Assembly (NCBI GenBank): GCA_002025865.1
Contig: MWOR01000173.1
Coordinates: 1 to 42,557, forward strand
Source: Prochlorococcus sp. HOT208_60m_813I02
GTDB lineage: Bacteria; Cyanobacteriota; Cyanobacteriia; PCC-6307; Cyanobiaceae
Length of the DNA: 42,557 nucleotides
Direction: 5' to 3'
Position numbers and translations under genes: made by a program. Of this stretch, positions 35,951 through 42,557 are shown in pieces. Positions within the stretch are counted from its first letter, which is position 1, and each line of letters starts with the position of its first letter. Under the pieces are notes generated by a model that searched no databases, was not told where the DNA came from, and saw only the letters and a program-made list of their open reading frames with translations.

Positions 35951-37048
35951 TTAAATTTTGATACTTAATCCACTTATGGAAGATTCTCTTATGGCTTCGC
36001 AAACTTTATGACTAGCAAGTCCCTCGCATAAGCCTGGGATTACAGGTGTTCCATTAATTATACTCTGAGCCCATAAATTTTGAATTCTCAAAACTGGAGC
36101 TATTCTCCCATCAGTCCATGTTTTTTCAAAATTAAAACTTGAATCGGCAGTTAGATTTTGTACTTTATTTTCGTTGTTTGAATATTTCAAATTAAAACCA
36201 TGTACATAATCTTTTTGGTTTTCGCTTTTAAGAATTAGTGAACCTTCGCTTCCATATATTTCTAAACTAAATCCTCTACCATTTTTAGAAATTGATGATA
36301 AAGATACCTGACATGGAATAAGATTCGAGCTGTAGTTTGATATTTCTATATTGGCTAAACATACATCTTCACTCGTAACATCATTTAAATCAGATGAATT
36401 AGGTAAAGGTCTTTTTTTTATTGATGTTGCTAACTTGCCAGATACGTTTTTTGCTTCTCCAAAAAACCAATTCAACATATCGAATGCATGAGTACCTAAA
36501 GCGCCAATAACTCCTCCACCTTTTTCTTCCAATGAATACCAATTCCAGGATCTTTTTGGGTCGGATCTGCTGCCCATTAACCAATCTAATTTGACTAAAT
36601 ATATATCTCCTAAAATATTTTCATCAATAAGTTTTTTTGTCTGAAGGAAAAGAGGTACTGCTCTATATTCAAAATCAACACATACGCTTAAATTATTAAT
36701 CAAAGATATTCTCTGAAGCTCTTCAATATCTGAGGAGGATATTGAAACGGGTTTTTCTAGGAGCAGATTTTTATTATTCTCAAGAGCTTGTTTTGCTAAC
36801 TTAAATCTTGATTCAGGAGGAGTGGCAATAATAATTCCATCAATTTTTGGAGATTTAACTAAGTCTTCCCAATTATGAAAAAAATCTAAGCCCGTTTCTT
36901 TTTCTAATATCGATTTTTGCTTTTTCTCGTAATGATAAATTGCTACAGGAGTTAAGTGATCAGACTCTTTTAATGCTTCTAAATGAACTTTTTTCCCAAA
37001 CCCTAGTCCAGCGATTGCTATTTTTAATTTTTTGTTTTTAATATTCAT
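35951..37048 (-). CDS. Gfo/Idh/MocA family oxidoreductase
   Basis: NAD(P)-dependent sugar-type dehydrogenase, 365 residues. The Rossmann motif KIAIAGLGFGKKVHLEAL is at the N-terminus, followed by GIIIATPPESR. The catalytic Lys lies in LLEKPVS, and GVIGALGTHAFDMLNWFFG forms the second domain. The substrate (inositol, sugar, bile pigment or other) cannot be told. It lies 2 bases after the secreted-protein gene and so in one operon with it and accD. Cyanobacterial biliverdin reductase belongs to the same superfamily, but nothing specific points to it. Confidence 0.88.
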   Translation of the reverse strand: MNIKNKKLKIAIAGLGFGKKVHLEALKESDHLTPVAIYHYEKKQKSILEKETGLDFFHNWEDLVKSPKIDGIIIATPPESRFKLAKQALENNKNLLLEKPVSISSSDIEELQRISLINNLSVCVDFEYRAVPLFLQTKKLIDENILGDIYLVKLDWLMGSRSDPKRSWNWYSLEEKGGGVIGALGTHAFDMLNWFFGEAKNVSGKLATSIKKRPLPNSSDLNDVTSEDVCLANIEISNYSSNLIPCQVSLSSISKNGRGFSLEIYGSEGSLILKSENQKDYVHGFNLKYSNNENKVQNLTADSSFNFEKTWTDGRIAPVLRIQNLWAQSIINGTPVIPGLCEGLASHKVCEAIRESSISGLSIKI

Positions 37049-37050
37049 TC

Positions 37051-37443
37051 TTATTCATTAATAAACTCTGAACAGCTATTTTCAATTACAACATCTATAA
37101 GTTCATCATTATTAGAAGTTTGCCATTTTGAATTAAATTGAGGAATTCCATTTATTGAAGTATCTTTGAACTTTTTTTCATTGCAATTAATTCTCATTAC
37201 ATAAAGTGATAACTCTCCATCATCATCAGAATTAGTTGGATTCTTAAAGAACTTTGTTAATACACTTATTTCACCATTTGGGAGCGACTTAATACTCCCT
37301 TTATCAAGCCATTCTTTCCCATCATCATTCTCTTGAAGGAGAACCCAATCAACATTTCCTATCGCATATGAATAGGAGGCAAAGTTTAAAATAAAGAGTA
37401 GAAGGCTTAAAGAAAAATAAAATAAATTAGAAATTATTCTCAT
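37051..37443 (-). CDS. Secreted surface-adhesin-E-like protein
   Basis: 130 residues. The signal peptide (about residues 1-27, hydrophobic FYFSLSLLLFILNFASYSYA) with an A-X-A type site suggests export. The mature part (VDWVLLQENDDGKEWLDKGSI, a Cys pair at NCNEKK-type and ENSCSEF) resembles the small surface-adhesin-E-like domain common in cyanobacteria. Function is unknown. The ATG at 37443 is one base after accD and the stop is 2 bases before the oxidoreductase, so all three are translationally linked. Confidence 0.75.
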   Translation of the reverse strand: MRIISNLFYFSLSLLLFILNFASYSYAIGNVDWVLLQENDDGKEWLDKGSIKSLPNGEISVLTKFFKNPTNSDDDGELSLYVMRINCNEKKFKDTSINGIPQFNSKWQTSNNDELIDVVIENSCSEFINE

Positions 37444-37444
37444 T

Positions 37445-38326
37445 TTATATATTTGCTTCTGTAAGTTCTTTTACACCATGAATTTTTAAAATTTTAGTCA
37501 GAGTATCCTTGAGATCTTTCCTTTTTACTATTACATCAACAAAACCATGCTCAAGCAGATATTCAGCTGTTTGAAAATTATCGGGTAATTTTTCTCTTAA
37601 TGTTTGTTCTATAACCCTTCTTCCAGCAAATCCAATAAGTGCTTTAGGTTCCGCCAAAATTAAATCACCTAACATCGCAAAGCTGGCTGTTACCCCTCCA
37701 GTAGTTGGATGAGTTAACAAGGGCATATATAGGAGATTTTTCTCTTTATGTTTTTTTAGTGCTCCAGATATTTTTGCCATTTGCATGAGACTTAACATAC
37801 CTTCTTGCATCCTTGCTCCTCCTGATGCGCAAACAATAAGAATTGGAAAATTTTCCAATGTTGCTCTCTCAATTATCCTTGTAATTTTTTCACCAACTAC
37901 TGAACCCATGGATCCTCCCATAAATCTAAAATCCATAACAGCTAATGCTAAAGGCATTGAATTCACAGAACAGATACCTGTTACGACTCCATCTCTTAAA
38001 CCTGTACCTGCTTGACTTTCTTTAATTCGATCAGCATACGCTCTTCTATCTTTAAAACCCAAAGGATCTGTAGGACTTAGTGAACTATCAAATTCTTTGA
38101 ATGAATTTTTATCAGCAATTATATTTATCCTTTCATCGCTATTAATCCTATTGTGGTGTCCACAATTACTACAAACATTGAAATTTGAAATGAGGTCTTT
38201 TCTATAGGCTACTTGCGAACATTCTGAACATTTAACCCACAAACCATCTCCCTCATCAGTATCTTGCGAAACTTTCCCAACAAATTGATCTTTACGCCTT
38301 GCGGCAAACCAGTCGATTAATGACAC
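37445..38326 (-). CDS. accD: Acetyl-CoA carboxylase carboxyltransferase beta subunit
   Basis: Beta chain of the carboxyltransferase that makes malonyl-CoA for fatty acids. 293 residues. The zinc ribbon uses C33, C36, C52 and C55 ([19 protein letters not shown]). The crotonase-like core has [46 protein letters not shown] and [17 protein letters not shown]. AccA is not in the window. It is preceded by a 140-base gap after prk that holds no recognisable structure beyond AT-rich runs. Confidence 0.97.
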   Translation of the reverse strand: MSLIDWFAARRKDQFVGKVSQDTDEGDGLWVKCSECSQVAYRKDLISNFNVCSNCGHHNRINSDERINIIADKNSFKEFDSSLSPTDPLGFKDRRAYADRIKESQAGTGLRDGVVTGICSVNSMPLALAVMDFRFMGGSMGSVVGEKITRIIERATLENFPILIVCASGGARMQEGMLSLMQMAKISGALKKHKEKNLLYMPLLTHPTTGGVTASFAMLGDLILAEPKALIGFAGRRVIEQTLREKLPDNFQTAEYLLEHGFVDVIVKRKDLKDTLTKILKIHGVKELTEANI

Positions 38327-38466
38327 AACGTTTTCTGTTTTTTCTATTTAAATCTAAATTAGGTACTTTTATCAAGAAAGATATATAAAAATTTGAAATC
38401 CTCTAGATTAAAAAATCTTCAAAGTAAAAAATATAATGATTTGAGTTGATAATCCAAAATTAAATA

Positions 38467-39363
38467 TTATTTATTTTTCTCCTCAATCATTTTATGAATT
38501 ATTGGAGTGAGAATTAGTTCCATTGCGAATCCCATTTTTCCTCCATTTACAACGATACTTGTTGGACTTGACATAAATGAATCGTTAATCATCCCAAGCA
38601 AGTATTGAAAATCAATTCCCCATTTCTCTCTTGCACCTTTTCTGAAATGTATGATCACAAAGCTCTCATCAGGAGTTGGGATATTCCTGCATATGAAAGG
38701 ATTAGAGGTGTCAATTGTGGGAATTCTTTGAAAATTAATATCGGTTTTGCTGAATTGTGGGCATATGTGATTTATATAATCAGGCATTCTTCTCAATATA
38801 GTATCCACAATGGTTTCTGCTGAGTAACCTCTTTCTGCGTTATCTCTATGGATTTTTTGAATCCATTCTAAATTTGTTATCGGCACAACACCAACAAGTA
38901 AATCAGCATAAGAGGCAACATTGTATCCATCACCTTCTACCCCGCCATGCAAACCTTCATAAAAAAGTACATCTGTTCCCTCAGGAATATCTTCCCATGG
39001 AGTAAATTGTCCAGGTTCTAAGGATGTCCCAAGTCTTGTATTATGTTCTTCTGCTTCTTCAAGACTATGTAGATAATATCTTTTCTTTCCTCCTCCAGTT
39101 TCACCATAGATTTTAAAAAGTTCTTCTAGCTTGTCAAAAAGATTAGCCTCTGGACCAAAATGAGAGAAATTTTCACCTTTTGAAAGAGCGTCTGCCATAG
39201 CTTTTTTCATAGGCATTCTTTCAAATCTGTGGTAACTATCACCCTCTACAACTGCAGGAACAATATCTTCCCTGGCAAAAATATGCTCAAAGGCTCTTTT
39301 TACTGTACTTGTTCCTGCTCCTGAAGATCCTGTTACAGCAACTACTGGATGACGTTTTGACAT
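38467..39363 (-). CDS. prk: Phosphoribulokinase, proteobacterial-type
   Basis: Phosphorylates ribulose 5-phosphate to ribulose 1,5-bisphosphate, the CO2 acceptor. 298 residues from the ATG at 39363; a further seven residues upstream are rejected because MSKRHPVVAVTGSSGAG fits the family start. The nucleotide loop is GSSGAGTST (residues 12-20). D42 with H45 and R49, and K171, R174, D175 and R179 (WIQKIHRDNAERG), match the Rhodobacter-type enzyme. It lacks the N-terminal redox cysteines of the plant/cyanobacterial type; its only cysteines are C202 and C226. The 90-base gap before it holds an AT-rich promoter and a TGACCTGTCA palindrome on the minus strand. Confidence 0.93.
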   Translation of the reverse strand: MSKRHPVVAVTGSSGAGTSTVKRAFEHIFAREDIVPAVVEGDSYHRFERMPMKKAMADALSKGENFSHFGPEANLFDKLEELFKIYGETGGGKKRYYLHSLEEAEEHNTRLGTSLEPGQFTPWEDIPEGTDVLFYEGLHGGVEGDGYNVASYADLLVGVVPITNLEWIQKIHRDNAERGYSAETIVDTILRRMPDYINHICPQFSKTDINFQRIPTIDTSNPFICRNIPTPDESFVIIHFRKGAREKWGIDFQYLLGMINDSFMSSPTSIVVNGGKMGFAMELILTPIIHKMIEEKNK

Positions 39364-39453
39364 TTTTAAAAAACAATATCTCATGATTCTGACAGGTCAT
39401 ATGCCAACTTTATGTTTTACTTAAAAATATTTTTTTATTTATTAATTTTTTTT

Positions 39454-40527
39454 TTAAATTTCATCCATTATTTTATCTCCGATTTTACTGCAAGATAAAA
39501 CTTCAGAAGACCCATCAGCTAAATCTGCTGTTCTAAATCCTTTTGATAAAACTTTATCAATGGCAGTTTCTAAATTTTCTGCGGCTTTTTCTTCATTTAA
39601 TCCAATTTTTAACATCATGGAAGCAGATAAAAGCATTGCTATAGGATTTGCTATGTTTTTACCTGCTACATCAGGAGCCGAACCATGAACAGGTTCAAAA
39701 ACTCCTGGACCATTATTGTTTAGAGAAGCAGATGGAAGCATACCAATAGAACCAGTTAACATTGCGGCTAAGTCGCTTAAAATATCTCCAAATAAATTAC
39801 TTGTTAAAATTACATCAAATTGACCAGGATCTCTAACTAATTGCATCGCTGCATTATCAACGTACATATTGCTTAGAGATATATTTTTATCTTTTGAAGT
39901 GATATTTGAAACTGTATCTCTCCACAATTGACTAACCTCAAGAACATTTGATTTATCAACAGAACATATTTTTTTATTTCTTTGGTTAGCAATTTTTATT
40001 GCTATTTCAGTTATTCTCTCTATTTCGGCCGAATCATAAACCATCGTATTGAAAGCTTTTGGGATTTTTGTATTTGTTATATGTCCTCTTGGTTTTCCAA
40101 AATAAATTCCCCCTATTAATTCTCTTACAACAATAAGATCTACATGCTCAACGATTTCTTTTTTTAATGTACTTGAATCTAATAGAGATTTTCTTATTTT
40201 GACAGGCCGAATATTTGCGAAAAGATTTAGGGCAGATCTTAACTTTAGTAACCCACTTTCTGGCCTTAATTCTCTTTCAAGAGAGTCATATTTAATATCT
40301 CCAACACATGCTAAAAGTACAGCATCACTTTTTTTGCATTGATCTAGTGTTTCATCTGGAGCAGGATTCCCATATTTTTCATAAGCTATCCCTCCAAATA
40401 ATTTTTCAATAATCTCAATATCGAAATTATGATTTTTTGAAAGCTTTTTTAAAACTTTTTTTGAAACTTCTGAAATCTCTGGTCCAATTCCATCTCCTGA
40501 CAATAAAACAATCTTATATTTCTTCAT
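39454..40527 (-). CDS. leuB: 3-isopropylmalate dehydrogenase
   Basis: NAD-dependent decarboxylating dehydrogenase of leucine synthesis, 357 residues. Starts KIVLLSGDGIGPEISEVSKKVL. Substrate- and metal-binding segments are LRSALNLFANIRPV, VVRELIGGIYFG, DKSNVLEVSQLWR, the DLAAMLTGSIGMLPSAS loop with upstream LTSNLFGDILSD, and PVHGSAPDVAGKNIANP. It is full length, with the ATG 31 bases after lpxD. Confidence 0.97.
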   Translation of the reverse strand: MKKYKIVLLSGDGIGPEISEVSKKVLKKLSKNHNFDIEIIEKLFGGIAYEKYGNPAPDETLDQCKKSDAVLLACVGDIKYDSLERELRPESGLLKLRSALNLFANIRPVKIRKSLLDSSTLKKEIVEHVDLIVVRELIGGIYFGKPRGHITNTKIPKAFNTMVYDSAEIERITEIAIKIANQRNKKICSVDKSNVLEVSQLWRDTVSNITSKDKNISLSNMYVDNAAMQLVRDPGQFDVILTSNLFGDILSDLAAMLTGSIGMLPSASLNNNGPGVFEPVHGSAPDVAGKNIANPIAMLLSASMMLKIGLNEEKAAENLETAIDKVLSKGFRTADLADGSSEVLSCSKIGDKIMDEI

Positions 40528-40558
40528 TTAAATTTTTGTTTAATAGAACAATAAATTA

Positions 40559-41590
40559 TTACTTGTCTAATTGTCTAAGTTTTTTTGCTAATTCTGGTAA
40601 TTTTTTAAAAATACTTGAACTCCTTAGCCATGATTTATTTTCCATCGCGGGGAAACCACTAATTACCTTGCCATCTTCTATGTCACAATGAATTCCGCAT
40701 TTTGAACTCGCTATGACATTATTACCAACTTTTACTCTATTATTTACACCTACTTGCCCTGCCAAAATAACACCATCTCCAATATTTGCTCCTCCAGCGA
40801 TACCAACTTGAGCTGCAAATGCACAATTCTTTCCAATTTTTACTCCATGACCTATTTGTATTAAATTATCCAACTTTGTTCCCTCATCAATAAAAGTAAA
40901 TCCAACTACGGGTCTATCGATACAACAATTCGTTCCAATTTCTACGAAACTCATTATTTTTACACCACCTTTTTGAGGCATCTTTACCCATTTACCATTT
41001 TTAGGAATAAAACCAAATCCCTCTGATCCAATAACAGAATTTGAATTAATTACACAATTATTTTTTAGAGTGGTATTTTCGTAAATAACACAATTTGGAT
41101 GAATTATATTATTATTTCCTATTCGAACATTGCCTAAAATTGATGATCCAGGAAGAATATTATTATTGTCTCCAATTACGGTATTTTCTCCAATATATAC
41201 ATTAGGTCCAATATGGCAATCTGCTCCAATTATTGCTGTTTTATCTATAACCGCTGAAGCGTGAATTCCTGGATTGAAATTGATAGTTTTATATAAACAA
41301 TCCAATACTTCTGCAAATGCAATTCTTGGATCTTTAACGATTATGTTTGATATATTGAGTTTCTTAAGGTCAATAACGATTTCATCGTTGTTAGTAGTTA
41401 TTATTGCTGATGCTTTAGTTTGATCTAATTTTTCTTTAAGGATATTATTTTCTTCTAAAAAAGATATTTGATGTTTAACTGCAGAATCTAATGAGGCAGC
41501 ATCATCTATATTTAAATCTTCGAAAATATTGGCACTAATAAAATTTGAATTTCCTTTTTTTATTAGATCAACTAAATCACTTAAAAGCAT
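40559..41590 (-). CDS. lpxD: UDP-3-O-acylglucosamine N-acyltransferase
   Basis: Adds the N-linked acyl chain in lipid A synthesis. 343 residues. A globular N-terminal domain (MLLSDLVDLIKKGNSNFISAN) is followed by a left-handed beta-helix of hexapeptide repeats (IIGADCHIGPNVYIGENTVIG). A substrate-binding segment is GSEGFGFIPKNGKWVKMPQKG, the catalytic His lies in IGHGVKIGKN, and the chain ends in a C-terminal helix. It lies 20 bases downstream of proB on the same strand. Confidence 0.95.
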   Translation of the reverse strand: MLLSDLVDLIKKGNSNFISANIFEDLNIDDAASLDSAVKHQISFLEENNILKEKLDQTKASAIITTNNDEIVIDLKKLNISNIIVKDPRIAFAEVLDCLYKTINFNPGIHASAVIDKTAIIGADCHIGPNVYIGENTVIGDNNNILPGSSILGNVRIGNNNIIHPNCVIYENTTLKNNCVINSNSVIGSEGFGFIPKNGKWVKMPQKGGVKIMSFVEIGTNCCIDRPVVGFTFIDEGTKLDNLIQIGHGVKIGKNCAFAAQVGIAGGANIGDGVILAGQVGVNNRVKVGNNVIASSKCGIHCDIEDGKVISGFPAMENKSWLRSSSIFKKLPELAKKLRQLDK

Positions 41591-41610
41591 TTTTCAGTTT
41601 TAATTTTTTT

Positions 41611-42557
41611 CTAAGAGAGAGCAAGAACATCCCTGTGAACGACAATTATCGAGGAGTTGTTATTTTCTTTATTATTTAAGATACTTCTTAATTTGTCGCT
41701 ACTTATTGATACTAAACCTTTTGCAACTTCTTTATCATTTGTATTTACGATTTTAACTGCCTGATTAATCGTAAAGTTTCCTTCTACATTCTTTACACCA
41801 ACAGCTAAAAGTGAGGCACCTTTTTTTTTAATTGCAAAATAAGCGCCATCATCTAAAGTAATTTTCCCTACTGTTTGAATTGCATGTGAAAGCCAACTTT
41901 TTTTGTTTCCAATGGGTTTTTCTACTGGATAAAAAAAAGTTCCAATTTTATTATCATTAAAAATTTCAATTAAGTTTTTTTTATTAGTTCCATCAACTAG
42001 TTGGACTTCGACTCCTCCTTTTGTTGCTATTTCTGCAGAAATTAATTTTGTAGAAATTCCTCCTGTACCCCATTCATTATTTAAGTTTTGAATATTTTTA
42101 TCTTTAATTTCCTTTAATTCACTATTATGAACCTCTTTAATAGGTTGCGCATCTTTATTATTACGTGGATCTTTTGAGTATAGATTTTCAATATCGGTTA
42201 ATAAAATAAGCTTGTTAGCATTTATAGCCAAGGCAACTAAAGCAGATAGGGTATCATTATCTCCATATTTAAGCTCTTCATTTGCTACGGTATCATTTTC
42301 ATTCACTATTGGAATAACATTCAAATCGATTAATTTTTTTAAAGTTTTAGAAGCGTTATTAAAGGATTCTCTTGAATTGAAATCAGCTTTAGTTATTAAA
42401 ATTTGAGCAATATTATGACCTAATTTATTAAATACTTTATCGTATAAGGACATTAAATTAACTTGACCTACTGCAGCAGTAGCTTGAAGAGTACTTAAAT
42501 CATTTGGTCTTGTTTTAATATTTAATTTTTGGCAACCTAATCCAACGGCTCCACTAG
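41611..42557 (-). CDS. proB: Glutamate 5-kinase, 5' end outside window
   Basis: Phosphorylates glutamate in the first step of proline synthesis. The frame is open to the window edge. Residues upstream of the ATG at 42453, including [13 protein letters not shown] and [13 protein letters not shown], match the conserved N-terminal kinase domain, so that ATG is internal. The kinase core has [35 protein letters not shown], and [23 protein letters not shown]-terminal PUA domain ([20 protein letters not shown]) is complete. About 315 of roughly 360 residues are visible; only the first 45 or so are missing. Confidence 0.93.
   Translation of the reverse strand, partial: SGAVGLGCQKLNIKTRPNDLSTLQATAAVGQVNLMSLYDKVFNKLGHNIAQILITKADFNSRESFNNASKTLKKLIDLNVIPIVNENDTVANEELKYGDNDTLSALVALAINANKLILLTDIENLYSKDPRNNKDAQPIKEVHNSELKEIKDKNIQNLNNEWGTGGISTKLISAEIATKGGVEVQLVDGTNKKNLIEIFNDNKIGTFFYPVEKPIGNKKSWLSHAIQTVGKITLDDGAYFAIKKKGASLLAVGVKNVEGNFTINQAVKIVNTNDKEVAKGLVSISSDKLRSILNNKENNNSSIIVVHRDVLALS

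Noticed and set aside
38327..38466. Possible small RNA or gene between prk and accD
   Set aside because: No open frame with a coherent protein and no GC-rich stem; only AT-rich runs and a five-pair hairpin.
1..42557. tRNA genes, CRISPR arrays, insertion sequences, prophage or defence islands
   Set aside because: No T-loop (GGTTCGAAT-like) signatures with matching acceptor stems, no regularly spaced repeats, and no transposase, integrase or phage-like proteins were seen on either strand.

Overview
The window is a gene-dense, very AT-rich stretch of bacterial chromosome. Gene content and protein style point to a marine picocyanobacterium, most likely a high-light, low-GC Prochlorococcus. It carries geranylgeranyl reductase (chlP), siroheme ferredoxin-sulfite reductase, class II FBP/SBPase (glpX), glutamyl-tRNA reductase, phosphoribulokinase and a DevBCA-type exporter. 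Intergenic spaces are short, neighbouring genes often overlap, and there are no insertion sequences, tRNAs, rRNAs or CRISPR arrays. The genus assignment is inference from recognition, not a search result. No gap between genes exceeds 300 bases; the longest (about 190 bases, between rpe and glpX) is described.

Layout. 1-2.9 kb: a plus-strand devB-devC-devA exporter operon (devB cut by the window edge), followed by a 49-residue basic protein. 2.9-3.9 kb: a family 2 glycosyltransferase. 3.9-9.0 kb: rpsB, tsf, an unidentified fast-evolving protein and recG; the rpsB leader contains a striking H-type pseudoknot. 9.0-15.9 kb: a VanX-like dipeptidase, sir (minus), glyS (plus), chlP (minus) and a VanY-like carboxypeptidase. 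16-20 kb: typA, a DUF309 protein, an LptB-type ABC ATPase and ccsA. 20-27.6 kb: central carbon and tetrapyrrole genes rpe (minus), glpX, hemA, glgC, gnd and pgl, then a CIA30-domain protein and an unknown. 28-30.6 kb (minus): ilvD, a small membrane/coiled-coil protein and a degenerate uracil phosphoribosyltransferase-like protein. 30.7-33.5 kb (plus): a secreted pentapeptide-repeat protein, a CobW GTPase, a 54-residue zinc-motif protein, purS and purQ, closed by a hairpin terminator. 33.5-42.6 kb (all minus): class II aldolase, class I aldolase, a Gfo/Idh/MocA oxidoreductase, a secreted small protein, accD, prk, leuB, lpxD and proB (cut by the window edge).

How the genes fit together. Calvin cycle (prk, glpX, both aldolases, rpe), glycogen synthesis (glgC) and the oxidative pentose phosphate route (pgl, gnd) are unusually concentrated, so the window holds both the daytime fixation and the night-time oxidation sides of carbon flow. 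hemA and chlP feed chlorophyll synthesis. accD, lpxD, the LptB-like ATPase, the two M15 peptidases and the DevBCA exporter concern the envelope.

The best candidates for undescribed biology are: the rpsB-leader pseudoknot; the hairpin abutting the start of the 54-residue zinc-motif protein; the UPRTase-like protein that lacks the PRPP loop; and a phosphoribulokinase of proteobacterial rather than plant/cyanobacterial type. I did not find a defence system or other large novel gene cluster.
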